From Lathyrus oleraceus (Eukaryota > Streptophyta > Magnoliopsida > Fabales > Fabaceae), in NCBI RefSeq assembly GCF_024323335.1, contig NC_066585.1, positions 76,060,109 to 76,124,108 of the forward strand: a DNA stretch of 64,000 nt, read 5' to 3'. Below the pieces are notes generated by a model, which saw only the letters and a program-made list of their open reading frames with translations, was not told where the DNA came from and did not search any database. This document shows, piece after piece, positions 38,001 through 48,183 of the stretch; the stretch's first letter is position 1; every line of letters starts with the position of its first letter. The position numbers were made by a program, and so were the translations under genes.

Positions 38001-39484
38001 GACGCAAATAAAGCGAATATCTGAGCTTCATCTTTCACAAAATCCCCCACCTGCCTAGCAGATAGAAATCTTGCCTCATCATTCTCCCCAACTTCAGAAA
38101 ACCGCACCGTCTTCCTGTAGCAGTTGATAAACACGCCATAGAATTCTAGCCAATTCATTCCCAGAATAATATCAATTTGGTGCAAGGGTAAGCACACCAA
38201 ATCAACCACGAACTCTCTTTCAAAGATCGTCAAATGACAACCTCGACAGACAACAGAAGTCTTCACAGAACCATTAGCAGGAGTATCTATCACCATACTT
38301 CCGCCTAGGGACGACATAGTCACACCAATCTTAGTTGCACACTCATATGAAATAAACGAATGAGTAGCACCAGTGTCAACAATAGCAAGCAATTCAACAT
38401 TATTAATCAAGCAAGTACCTTTAATCAGATTATCTTCTTTAGGAGCTTCAACCCCACTCAGAGCAAACACCCTACCAGTAGTATGAGCTGCAGTAGCCGC
38501 CTTCTTCGGTTTCGAGCACTGCGAACTGATATGGCCTTTCTCGCCACAATTAAAACATGTCGGACCAGCATCCTTACATTCCGTAACTCTATGACCAGTC
38601 TGACCGCATCGGAAACATCTCAGCACTTTCTTGGTACAGCTATCAGCACGGTGGCCTGGCTCGCCACACTTGAAACATTTACCAGCTATGGAAGATCCTC
38701 CCCCACTTGGCTTCTTCTCATCTACCATTTTCTGCTTACCTTTACCATTCGGAGATACATAAGGACTACCACGATCCTTATTCTTCTTCTCACTAAGACT
38801 TTTGTAATGAGCAGTCCTAGCCTTGCTATCTTCCTCAAATATCCTGCACTTATTAACCAATGTAGGAAACCTACGAATCTCCTGGTAACCAATGCCTTGT
38901 TTGATCTCGGGACGCAACCCGTTCTCAAACTTGACACACTTGGATCCCTCAGCATCAGCATTATTATAGTGAGGACAATACTGCACCAGCTCTTCAAACT
39001 TCGAAGCGTAGTCAGCAACAGACATGTTACCCTGCTTCAGTTCTAGAAATTCCATCTCCTTCTTACAGCGCACATCAGCAGGAAAATATTTCTCCAGAAA
39101 GGCCGTCTTGAACCTTTCCCAAGTCATCCCAGCACCTGGTACTTCAATTCTCTGGCGAGTGTTATCCCACCAGTTTTCAGCCTCTTCAGATAACATATGC
39201 GTACCAAACTGCACCTTCTGTGCTTCAGTACACGTCATCACCCGGAAAATCTTCTCTATTTCCTTCAGCCAAATCTGAGCACCATCCGGATCATAGCGCC
39301 CTTTGAATGTAGGAGGGTTATTCTTCAGAAACCTTCCCAAATTCTTAAACTCGTCGACCGGCGGATTCTGCTGCGCCTGCATAGCCTGCGCCATAGCAGC
39401 CAAAGCCTCAGCAATCGCACGGTCATTTTCTCCAGCCATACTCTGCACAACACAACCACAACCGTTAAGTATCGACAGTGTCAT
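35072..39484 (-). CDS. Element C gag-pol polyprotein
   Basis: The frame is 1470 residues; the likelier start is Met-16 (39439, [13 protein letters not shown]), since gag of this family begins there. In order: gag domain (about 60-220); three CCHC knuckles (265-316: [42 protein letters not shown]); aspartic protease ([10 protein letters not shown], about 365). RT has [11 protein letters not shown] and FIDDILIYS near 692, followed by RNase H. Integrase has a His/Cys zinc region (CLTCQKSK) and D, D, E at SMDFVTG (about 1121), VSDRDPRF (1183) and DGQTERTI (about 1220). The C-terminal segment [18 protein letters not shown] resembles a chromodomain, which can direct insertion to particular chromatin. 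No stops or frameshifts. Confidence 0.96.
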   Translation of the reverse strand: MTLSILNGCGCVVQSMAGENDRAIAEALAAMAQAMQAQQNPPVDEFKNLGRFLKNNPPTFKGRYDPDGAQIWLKEIEKIFRVMTCTEAQKVQFGTHMLSEEAENWWDNTRQRIEVPGAGMTWERFKTAFLEKYFPADVRCKKEMEFLELKQGNMSVADYASKFEELVQYCPHYNNADAEGSKCVKFENGLRPEIKQGIGYQEIRRFPTLVNKCRIFEEDSKARTAHYKSLSEKKNKDRGSPYVSPNGKGKQKMVDEKKPSGGGSSIAGKCFKCGEPGHRADSCTKKVLRCFRCGQTGHRVTECKDAGPTCFNCGEKGHISSQCSKPKKAATAAHTTGRVFALSGVEAPKEDNLIKGTCLINNVELLAIVDTGATHSFISYECATKIGVTMSSLGGSMVIDTPANGSVKTSVVCRGCHLTIFEREFVVDLVCLPLHQIDIILGMNWLEFYGVFINCYRKTVRFSEVGENDEARFLSARQVGDFVKDEAQIFALFASLQADKKVVSVDFPVVCEFQDVFPGDVSDLPPEREVEFAIDLVPGTSPVSMSPYRMSAAELVELKKQLEELLEKKFVRPSVSPWGAPVLLVKKKEGTMRLCVDYRQLNKVTIKNRYPLPRIDDLMDQLSGAHVFSKIDLRSGYHQIRVKSDDIAKTAFRTRYGHYEYTVMPFGVSNAPGVFMEYMNRIFHPYLDNFVVVFIDDILIYSKTGEEHAGHLRIVLQVLREKKLYAKLSKCEFWLKEVSFLGHVISSGGISVDPAKVDAVLQWETPKSATEIRSFLGLAGYYRRFIEGFSKLALPLTQLTKKGQVYVWDAACEASFVGLKRRLTSAPVLILPNPGEPFVVYCDASLMGLGGVLRQNGKVVAYASRQLRVHERNYPTHDLELAAVVFVLKMWRHYLYGSRFEVFSDHKSLKYLFDQKELNMRQRRWLELLKDFDFELSYHPGKANVVADALSRKSLHMSMMMVRELELIEQFRDMSLGCEVSADSVKLGMLKLTSGILEDIRNGQQVDVALVDHITMVNQGNGGNFEIDENGILRFKGRVCVPEVPELKKSILEEGHRSGLSIHPGATKMYQDLKKLFWWAGMKRDVAKFVYACLTCQKSKIEHQKPAGMMQPLKIPEWKWDSISMDFVTGLPRTVKGNDSIWVIVDRLTKSAHFLPMKINHSLEKLAELYIEEIVRLHGIPSSIVSDRDPRFTSRFWESLQKALGTKLRLSSAYHPQTDGQTERTIQSLEDLLRACVLEQSGSWDSYLPLVEFTYNNSFHASIGMAPYEALYGRRCRTPLCWYESGESVVLGPEIVQQTTEKVKMIQEKMKISQSRQKSYHDNRRKALEFQEGDHVFLRVTPTTGVGRALKSKKLTPRFVGPYQILKRVGEVAYRIALPPSLSNLHDVFHVSQLRKYIADPSHVVQLDDIRVRDNLTVEVLPIRIDGREEKTLRGKKIALVKVVWGGPAGESLTWEREDQMKESYPALFA

Positions 39485-39541
39485 TTACACTAATCGACCA
39501 ACAGGGAAAACTTCACAATATGACTCGACTGGACTGACCAT

Positions 39542-39553
39542 GCTCTGATACCA
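39542..39553 (-). other. Primer binding site of element C (tRNA-iMet)
   Basis: TGGTATCAGAGC on the minus strand, four bases inside the 5' LTR. Confidence 0.9.
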
Positions 39554-39557
39554 CTAA

Positions 39558-41290
39558 TGTAACACCCTTCTACCCAATCGACATATTTAAATAAGTTATC
39601 AGAGTACCACATGTAGAAGAGTTTACATTTCTTACAACATACACTTATCGCATCACAACACATAACACATTATTTATTATATTTAAAACTTCGCAGCGGA
39701 CAACAACATAATTATTATTTTTCATCATATAATAATTCATAAAAATGTTTCAACATTGTCTCGACAAAACATCTCAACATTTTAATCCTCATGAACAACG
39801 TAAATAAAATATAATTATCTATCGAATCCCATAACCCCGGTGTCACATGACCAGAGCATTTGACTCGACTCCGTAGAATAGCTCTACATTTATTCTTCAA
39901 ACCTCAACGAAAGCTACTCCTCTTTATCTGCACATTGCTCATCATAGATGAACATAAACACATGCAGAAGGGGTGAGAATTACATTATTAAATAATAATA
40001 TAACGACATAAATATAAACATAATTATATATTTCACACATGCCAACACAGCTCATCATCATCATCATAATCAACAAACTCATGAACATCAACGAAACAAC
40101 ATATCAAATGCAATGCACACACCCATGCATGACTCAACACGACTCGGTATACCCATCTTGTGACCACTACAGGATCACCACTCCCAGATTCATCACCATA
40201 GAATCCGAGTTCCCCGTAAGGAACCAAGCCTCTCAACAAGCCCGGAGTCAACAACATCATTGGAACTCAGTCCGTTCATCACTAGGCATCGGCCTTTCAT
40301 GAATGCATGCACACCAAACATGCATCATAATCAACATCGCAAAACATCGCAACAACAACATCCTATGATCATGTTATCTTCATCATTAATAGCATGACAT
40401 ACAACTCAACAAAACAACAACAACATTACATCTTAACACATGGATTCATCACAATCAACCACAATAGGCCAAATCACCATTTCAACATAAAAATTAGTCA
40501 TTTTTCAATACTGGAACAGTGTTAACCGGTTAACACCATGCGTTAACCGATTAACGCAGGACAACAATACCTCCCCAGGCAAAACGCACAGTGTTAACCG
40601 GTTAACGCTATAGGTTAACCGGTTAACGCAGGCAAAAATCAACATTTTCACAACACATAACAGTGTTAACCGGTTAACACCCTGGGTTAACCGGTTAACG
40701 CAGACAAAACAGCAGTTCCTGCGCTAACACAAGGCAGAATGCAGACTTCTCCGCATTTTCCGCCGTCGGAGGACTTCCGGACCTCCGATTCAACTTCCGT
40801 AAAAGGCTACGCGTTCGGGAAAACGCGACTCACACAACTACGGATTCAATTTCAGCTTAATTCGACTTATTCATCATAGTACTAAACGACGGTAAACCCC
40901 AACTTCCCCAATCTCCCTAAAATTCCCAAAAATCAATCAACGATCTAACATACATCATGAAATTGCTCGCATATTATCATTTAATAAGGTTCAGACCCCT
41001 TACCTGAGATAATTCGGCAACTCAACGCTTCCGCTTTTCCGCTCTTCAGCCTTTGCTCTACAGCTTCTCCCTTCTCTGCAGCTTCTCAACTTCCACGTAA
41101 AACTCTTCTGTTCCAAATGAGAAACTTTTTCTCTTATCCCAACTTATATATTTTCCAATTATCATTATTCCAAATAATAATAATAACAATAATAATAATA
41201 ATAATAATAACCCAATTTATTTAATTAAATTAATAAAATAATATTATCAACTTAATTAAATAATTCTTTTACTTTATTTGGGGTGTTACA
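39558..41290 (-). repeat. 5' LTR of element C
   Basis: The LTR is 1733 bp. A TATA box (ATATATAAG on minus, 41143-41151) lies about 140 bases in, so U3 is short. The palindrome cluster (40521-40699) is 440-630 bases downstream of it, inside the transcribed R-U5. A related TATA context occurs in element G at about 62445-62456. Confidence 0.95.
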
Positions 41291-41313
41291 GAGTGTCCTA
41301 TATCCTTGTCCAT
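41291..41313 (-). pseudogene. Element B gag, first codons
   Basis: The ATG at 41313 reads MDKDIGH up to the C insertion. It joins in frame to SNRPPMLDG at 33296 once C and one GAGTG are removed. Confidence 0.8.
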
Positions 41314-41369
41314 GGTACTAGAAAGTAACTTCCCTAGATCTCACCCAGAAAATCACAGGCAGGGTGCCT

Positions 41370-41381
41370 GCTCTGATGCCA
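41370..41381 (-). other. Primer binding site of element B (iMet variant)
   Basis: TGGCATCAGAGC on the minus strand, two bases inside the 5' LTR. It differs from the usual iMet site by one base (C for T at position 4). Confidence 0.85.
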
Positions 41382-41383
41382 AT

Positions 41384-42848
41384 TGAAATTCTAGTTATCA
41401 GACTTTGGATGTCACACGGGTTGTTATGACATCCAATTCTACACAGACAGGGATTATGCAGAACGTAAGTGCAGTAAATAACACAAGTAATTATTTACCC
41501 AGTTCAGTCCAACATGACCTACATCTGGGGGCTACCAAGCCAGGGAGGAAATCCACTATTAGTAGTATCAATTCAAAGCTAAACTCACCCGTTTACAACT
41601 TATCACTTAATCCCTACCTAATGCAATTTCAATCTTACACTAAGATCAGAGTTCCTACTCACTCCCCCTCAATCACCTCAGTGATTACTACCTTTAATCA
41701 ATATTAAAGACAATTTGAAGTCACACTTCAAACAACTCTTGATTGTGCTTCACAGCTTTAATCAAGATACACAGCACTCACGCTTAAAAGCTTTGAGCGA
41801 CACAACACTTACAACTCAATGAACACCCTATACCACAGCAATCATCTACTTGATAATGGCTTGGCTTACAAGATACGTCTAATACAAGACTCACAAAAAT
41901 ACAGCAGTGAAGTATGATGGACACACAAAATCTTCACGCCTCAAAATCCCCGAAACTGAATGAAGGAACGCCTTCCTTTTTATATTGCAGTACCTGGGCT
42001 TTTGCACCTGTATTCTCCTGAATTTAAGGTCACACGAGTTCCCATAAATTCAAAATTTAGGTTACTAACAAATAGGCTATTTGTTAGGTTCATTAAATGT
42101 AACTTGGTTGTTGATTTCCTGGTTTTTCTCTAAGCTGTTGACTTCCTGAAGAATAGCCCAAGAAAAGCTGAAACAGAAAACTGAACAACCTACAATATAG
42201 CATATGCTGTCAGGAATGAATGTCACGACATTCAGCTTGACATCAAGGTCCATATGCTGAGTTTGTTTTTCAGAAAACAGACTGTACAATTTTGCTGACC
42301 TGTACATGATCAAAATGACCATACTACAGTAACAGCTTACATTAATAAATGTCAAAGTATCCAATTTGACATTTACACATTTGGCCTTAAGTTAGTTCTG
42401 TTATCCTCTTGAAGAACAAACTAAGAAACATACTGAAGTGTAGCAGAACACCACTCTGTCTATTATTCAGTATATACTGTCCATGATGAATGTCATAACA
42501 TCCAGTTTGACATTCATACAGTAGGCCTTATGCCAGGTCTGGTTCTTCCTTGATAACCAGACTGCAAATGAATACTGAGCTCTAACAGAACACCAACTGT
42601 TCTATTCCTCAGTAGCTGCTGACAGGGATGAATGTCACAGTCTCCAGTTTGACATTCAATAAATCCTGTATTAGCTAATCCTGCAGTGACTACTCAAGTG
42701 TGTCATGACATCAGTCAAGACATCAGAGTACAGTTAGATATTCTAACCTACAATGTAGTCACATAAACATACCATGTCATGACATCAGTCAAGACATTAG
42801 TAACCAGTTAGTGTTTTACCATATAATGCAGCCAATTAAGCACCTACA
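41384..42848 (-). repeat. 5' LTR of element B
   Basis: The LTR is 1465 bp. A TATA box (TATAAAAAGG on minus, 41975-41984) lies about 870 bases in. The dyad cluster (42213-42800) is upstream of it, in U3. The target duplication TAAAG follows at 42849-42853. Confidence 0.95.
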
Positions 42849-43848
42849 TAAAGCCTTGATCAAATTCTTAAGGACTGCTCATGTACCAAATGAAATTTTT
42901 GTGGATCAATTTGAAAATTGTGTTGCACATCTGACTTATGATAATGGGTTAGGTTTTTCTGATGCTGACTTGACTCCTGCCAAAAGAAACCATAACAGAG
43001 CTTTACATATCTCCATTGAATGTAGGGGCACTACCTTGTCTCATGTGTTGATAGACAATGGCTCTTCATTGAATGTACTTCCCAAAGAGGTTCTGAACAA
43101 GCTCAGTCCTGAAGATGTTGTGTTAAGATCAAGTAATATAGTGGTGAGAGCCTTTGATGGTTCAAGAAGAGTGGTGCATGGAGAAATAGATCTCCCGATC
43201 AAAGTAGGCTCTCAAGTCTTCGATTCTACCTTCTATGTAATGGATATTCGTCCTGCGTACTCTTGTTTGCTTGGGCGCCCCTGGATCCACGGGGCAGGTG
43301 CTGTGACCTCCACTCTACATCAGAAGTTGAGATATCCAGTGAAGGGAAAGATCGTAACTGTTTATGGAGAGGAAGAATATATGGTCAGTCATGTGAATAC
43401 ATTTAAGTATGTTGAAGTGGAAGGTGAATATGTTGAGACTCCTTGCCAGACATTTGAAGTAGTTCCTTGGGTCGTTCCCGCTACTGAAGCTCCTCCTGTG
43501 GTTAAAACAGTTCCTGTGGTTACCAGAGTACCTCCTACAATGGCTTCCCTCAAAGATGCTAGAGCTGTGGTTGAAGAAGGTGGTTGCACTATTTGGGGTC
43601 AGCTTCCCGACATTCCTTACAAGTCTGACAAGTTTGGTTTGGGTTTCACTGCATAGTCCCAGAAGGTTGTTCGTCGTGCTCGTACTGTTCGTATCACCAA
43701 TCCAGGGAACATGAAAGATCAAATCAATGTTGTGGATGACTATAATGAAGACTACAATCTGGATAACTGGATTTTTCCTACTGTGGGTGATGGGCTCAAC
43801 AATTGGAAGACTGAAGACGTTATTCCTATCTCCTTTAGTCAGGAGTAA
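42849..43848 (+). pseudogene. Ogre gag C-terminus and aspartic protease (element A)
   Basis: The sequence resumes A's frame after B. The protease active site is VLIDNGSSLNVLPK near 43050, using the Asp-Asn-Gly form seen in Ogre-type proteases, followed by the flap and the ILG-like CLLGRPWIH. An in-frame TAG at 43654-43656 interrupts an otherwise conserved run (GLGFTA-stop-SQKVVRR). The frame then continues to a TAA at 43846-43848 (PISFSQE-stop), the usual end of this ORF before the intron. Confidence 0.85.
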
Positions 43849-44033
43849 ATACTATTACTGTGTTGTTATTTTTAAACAATTAAACTTTTAAGCCTTGTGC
43901 CTTACCCGGGGCACAATAAATGCTTGTTTCGGGATGTCATTTCATTTGCATACTTCATTCAATAAAAATCAATGGACGTTTCGTTTTCGTAAATATTGGG
44001 CTCTTTGTTTTTCTTTTATTTTATTTTCATCAG
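43849..44033 (+). other. Probable Ogre intron region
   Basis: Ogre elements splice an intron between protease and RT. Here the T-rich tract TTTTATTTTATTTTCATCAG ends at 44033 and makes a good acceptor. A donor is probably near 43844-43850 (GAGTAAAT), where removal would also delete the TAA stop. Direct RNA evidence is needed to place the donor. Confidence 0.5.
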
Positions 44034-45390
44034 CTATGTGTTCTTACACACACCCACATCACTAAAATACAGATCCTCATCCACTCTGGATCCTGTTGAT
44101 AACAGTTCTACTATTGCCAATTATAATTTCGAGAATCCGATCTATCAAGCTGAAGATGGAAAGGATGAAGATTGTGAAGTACCTGTAGAGCTTGCTAGGT
44201 TATTACAACAAGAAGAGAAAGCTATACAGCCACATGAAGAGCCAATCGAAGTTGTGAATCTGGGAACTGAAGAAAACAGGAAAGAGGTCAAGATAGGAGC
44301 TGAATTAGAAGATGGTGTCAAGAGCAGATTAATGCAAATGTTACGTGATTATGTGGAAATCTTTGCTTGGTCCTATGAAGATATGCCAGGGTTGGATACG
44401 GACATTGTGGTTCACCGTTTACCGGTAAAAGAAGATTGTCGTCCAAAGAAGCAGAAGGTTCGTCGCATGCGTCCTGAAATGTCAGAAAAGATTAAAGCAG
44501 AGGTAATGAAACAATTTGATGCAGGGTTCTTAGCTGTGACTTCTTATCCTCAATGGGTTGCAAATGTGGTACCGGTACCTAAGAAAGATGGTAAAGTACG
44601 TATGTGTGTAGACTACAGGGATTTGAATAAGGCCAGCCCCAAAGATGACTTTCCACTGCCTCATATTGATGTTCTGGTAGACAACACTGCTCAGCATAAA
44701 GTATTCTCTTTCATGGATGGTTTCTCTGGTTACAATCAAATCAAGATGGCACCTGAAGATATGGAGAAGACTACATTTGTTACACAGTGGGGTACCTTTT
44801 GCTATAAAGTGATGCCATTTGGTTTGAAGAATGCCGGGGCAACATATCAGCGTGCTATGGTGGCTTTGTTTCACGATATGATTCATCATGAGATAGAGGT
44901 ATATGTGGATGATATGATAGCCAGGTCCCAGAATGAAGAGCAACACCTTGATCATCTGCATAAGTTGTTTGAAAGGTTGAAGAAATACAAATTGAGATTG
45001 AACCCAAACAAGTGTACTTTTGGAGTTAGGTCTGGTAAACTCCTGGGTTTCATTGTCAGTGGAAAAGGTATTGAAGTAGACCCTGCAAAAGTGAAAGCTA
45101 TACAAGAGATGCCAGCTCCCCGTATTGAGAAGGAAGTTAGAGGTTTCTTGGGACGATTGAATTACATTGCAAGATTTATTTCCCAATTAACTGCTACCTG
45201 TGAACCAATCTTCAAGTTGTTAAAGAAAGACCAGGTAATGGAGTGGAATGATGAATGTCAGGAAGCTTTTGACAAAATCAAGAAGTATCTCCAAGAACCT
45301 CCAATTCTAATGCCCCCAGTTGAAGGGAGACATCTAATCATGTATTTTACCGTGTTAGAAAATTCAATAGGGTGTGTTGGGGCAACATGA
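44034..45390 (+). pseudogene. Ogre reverse transcriptase (element A)
   Basis: The open frame covers the Ogre RT leader (AELARLLQQEE-like, ELARLLQQEEKAIQPHEEP), the fingers/palm (VPKKDGKVRMCVDYRDLNKA; FSFMDGFSGYNQIKMAPED) and the catalytic YVDDMIARS near 44906. It also has the RT thumb (PNKCTFGVRSGKLLGF) and the start of RNase H (LIMYFTVLENSIGCV). A two-base deletion near 45378 shifts the frame at the RNase H first Asp region; the next frame picks up at GQHDESGRKEHAI. Confidence 0.9.
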
Positions 45391-46240
45391 CGAGTCTGGT
45401 CGAAAAGAGCATGCAATTACTACCTTAGCAAAAGGTACCGACTGTGAAACAAGATACTCACAGCTCGAGAAAGCTTGTTGTGCTTTGGCTTGGGCTGCTC
45501 GCCGACTAAGACAGTATATGTTGAATCATACCACTTTATTGATTTCTAATATGGATCTTATCAAATATACATTTGGAAAACCTGCTCTCTCCAATTTGAA
45601 CAACAAGATGATTACTGAACTCTGCACGCAGTTCAAAATAAGACACCATAACTCTTCTCCGTACCGGCCAAAGATGAATGGCGCCGTGGAGGCTGCTAAT
45701 AAGAATATTAAGAAGATCATACAAAAGATGACGGTAACGTACAAAGACTGGCATGAGATGTTACCATTTGCTCTTCATGGTTATCGCACTTCAGTGCGCA
45801 CTTCGACAGGGGCAACTCCGTTCTCTTTAGTCTACGGAATGGAAGCCGTTTTACCAGTGGAAGTTCAGATTCCCTCTCTAAGAATCATGAAAGAGGCAGG
45901 TTTAGATGAGGATGAATGGATTCAGACTCGACTCGATCAGATAAATTTGATTGATGAAAAGAGACTTGCGGCTGTTTGTCATGGGCAGGTATATCAGAAG
46001 CGCATGACCCAGGCATTTAACAAAAGAGTCAAGAGACAGGTGTATCAAATTGGCGACTTGGTGATCAAGCGTATCATTCTACCACAAGGTGATCCCAGAG
46101 GCAAATGGACTCCCACATACGAAGGGTCATTTGTGGTTAAGAAGGTATTCTCTGGTGGAGCCATGATACTTGCTACAATGGATGGCGAAGATTTCCCGCA
46201 TCCTGTGAACGCGGACATAGTTAAAAAATACTACGCATAA
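45380..46240 (+). pseudogene. Ogre RNase H / integrase fusion by internal deletion (element A)
   Basis: The frame starts in RNase H (GQHDESGRKEHAI; CCALAWAARRLRQYM) but at about 45590 passes straight from KPALS to NLNNKMITELC, which belongs after the second integrase Asp. The rest of RNase H, the extra archaeal-type RNase H, the integrase zinc region and two of three catalytic Asp/Glu residues are missing. The retained part is the integrase C-terminus (SPYRPKMNGAVEAANKN; RTSTGATPFSLVYGMEA; VNADIVKKYYA-stop). Compared with E at 60641-62302, which retains those parts, the loss is at least 1 kb. Confidence 0.9.
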
Positions 46241-48183
46241 AAGAGACCCGCTAGGTTGACTGGCCTAGGCAAAAATAAGGGCATCCCGGCAAACCAAAAG
46301 GGTTCGGGCAAAAATTAGGGATATATATAAAAAAAAATGTACACCCGGCAAGTCGAAAACCTGAAAAGGCGGCTTGGGCAAAAAAGGGTATCCCGGTGGA
46401 TTGAAAACCTGAAAGGGCAATCCAGGCAAAAGTTAGGGATTAAAGCGTATGACTATGTCTCGTTTGGATCACTCATGTAACTTCAATTGATGGTGCTACC
46501 TAAATCAAGTTCAAACAGATAAAGATCAATCCAATTGTTTATGTCTCAACAGCAGAAGATGAGATATTTGAAGATAATGGCAATAGTAGAATTGAAACTC
46601 AATAGGATCATTTTTCACATAGCTGTTTTCTTTGTTTTATAAAAAATTTACGACGAATTCCTCTTACTAGGATTTCTGTCTCCTTGTACAAACTTGCCTA
46701 TGTATAGGTCACTTTGTGATATAAATAAAATTTCATCTTTGAATCCAGATTTACTTTTACTCTATTTACATAAGCGAAAACGTCCATTGGTTGTGTTTGA
46801 ATGTATGTATGCTTTTGAATACGATTGATGTTTACCAGAAATGCATAAAATGCAGTAATAGTATTTACTAAGGACGAACGAGGGTAGTAGTTCAATGAAG
46901 CTTCGCCGGTTCATCCCCACTACAAATCCTCAATAGAGCAAATCTATCTTTATAGATGCTTCGGATTACGTCTCCCCTTGAATTTATGTCCATCTCTTTT
47001 ATCCTCAGTCGGGATACTCAGGAACTTATTCCTTCAATAGAAGTACGACGAACGAATACGGGAAGTGACAAATACTATACTATCAAACAAGACGGGAACG
47101 AGTTCCTCATATTCTTCAGCAACAAATCGGGATTTATTTTCCCTAGCCAGCAGTTGTTATACAAAGATATCCGGACGCTTCAGGCCGCATGATTCATACA
47201 TACATCATTTACATCATACCATGGCATATCCATAAGTGCATAATACATTTACTTAGATGCACCATGCCATGCATGCATACATATTGCATAAACTAACCTT
47301 TTCCTTGCAGGATGGTTATATACAGATAAAATACTATCAACAATTCACAACAGGTCAGAAACGATCTATACGAAGATCTAGTGCTGATACTTAATCATTA
47401 CTCAAGGTGTCCTTGGATAGTAGGCAAACGGTCTATACGAAGATCTATTCCCTAGTCCAGAATGTTTTCAGGAGAGTTAATCCTGATACTCTTTTGTCCT
47501 CGGATAGTAGGCAAACGGTCTATACGAAGATCTATTCCCTAGTCCATGATATTTTCAGGAGATTTCATCCTGATATTCTTTTGTTCTTGGATAGTAGGCA
47601 AACGGTCTATACGAAGATCTATTCCCTAGTCCAGGATATTTTCAGGAGATTTCATCCTGACACTCTTTTGTTCTTGGATATTAGGCAAACGGTCTATACG
47701 AAGATCTATTCCCTAATCCAGGATATTTCCAGAAGAGATAATCATCACGAAGATTTATTTCTACTGGTCTATTCAACAATTCAAAACAGTTCAGAGACGA
47801 TCTATACGAAGGTCTAGTGCTGATACTTAATTCAGAAAGAAATCGCCACGAAGATTTGGTTCTGACACTTAAATTAAAAGTATGTTCTTAGATACGATTC
47901 AGAGACGGCCTATACGAAGACCTAGTACTGATATCCAGTATCAACATCAAGATATTATCACCTCCTGATATTATGGATGGCATCTATAAGCCCATCTCCA
48001 ATTCTTCCAAGTGGCATCTTCAAGCCCACTTAAGCATATACAACCAGTCATCAGTGTTACTTTACGCACCGGCGAGTGCAAATTTTTGAGCTTTTGTGTT
48101 CAATCCCCTTCAACCTTCCAAGTCACGAATGGCACACAGGCCAATCTAACTCCTCAGGTTTCAGAAAATTGAACAGGGGCAGC
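46241..48183 (+). other. Ogre 3' untranslated region with polypurine tract
   Basis: This noncoding part starts with short repeats containing GAAAACCTGAAAAGG and GGCAAAAA (46260-46440), also present in E at 60500-60640 on the other strand. It holds an 87-bp tandem array (47413-47745). The polypurine tract AGGGGCAGC ends just before the 3' LTR at 48184. Long, repeat-rich 3' regions are known for Ogre elements. Confidence 0.75.
47413..47745 (+). repeat. 87-bp tandem repeat, about 3.8 units
   Basis: Units begin at 47413, 47500, 47587 and 47674, each with GGCAAACGGTCTATACGAAG. They are about 90% alike; the fourth is partial and more diverged. Isolated copies of the core TCTATACGAAG lie nearby at about 47367, 47803 and 47910. 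Because 87 is a multiple of 3, an open frame of 136 codons spans the array, but it has no coding character. Confidence 0.9.

Larger units (their letters stand above)
33297..41290 (-). mobile_element. Element C: intact Tekay-type chromovirus (Ty3/gypsy)
   Basis: The element is 7994 bp with two 1733-bp LTRs that differ at only three positions I could find. It has an iMet primer site, a polypurine tract, one uninterrupted gag-pol frame, and GAGTG duplications. Three gag zinc knuckles and a C-terminal chromodomain-like tail fit the Tekay (Del) lineage. Everything needed for retrotransposition appears present. It interrupts B gag after its seventh codon. Confidence 0.95.
15561..42848 (-). mobile_element. 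Element B: SIRE/Maximus-type Ty1/copia retrotransposon carrying insertions C and D
   Basis: The element is bounded by two 1465-bp LTRs that differ at about eight positions. It has a tRNA-iMet-type primer site inside the right LTR, a polypurine tract inside the left LTR, and gag-pol read right to left. Gag starts at 41313, is cut by C (33297-41290), continues 33296-31732, is cut by D (20828-31731), and continues 20827-17707. Both junctions rejoin in frame, so the pre-insertion element had one gag-pol frame with a single frameshift near 18916-18925. Without C and D it is about 8.4 kb. I see no envelope-like gene in it. Confidence 0.93.

Noticed and set aside
38360..39046. 228-codon plus-strand frame opposite element C gag-pol
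   Set aside because: It is a shadow of the minus-strand coding frame, which has full domain support.
47407..47817. 136-codon open frame over the 87-bp array, as a repeat-protein gene
   Set aside because: The frame is open only because the period is a multiple of three. It has no start context, and it lies in the 3' region of a retrotransposon.
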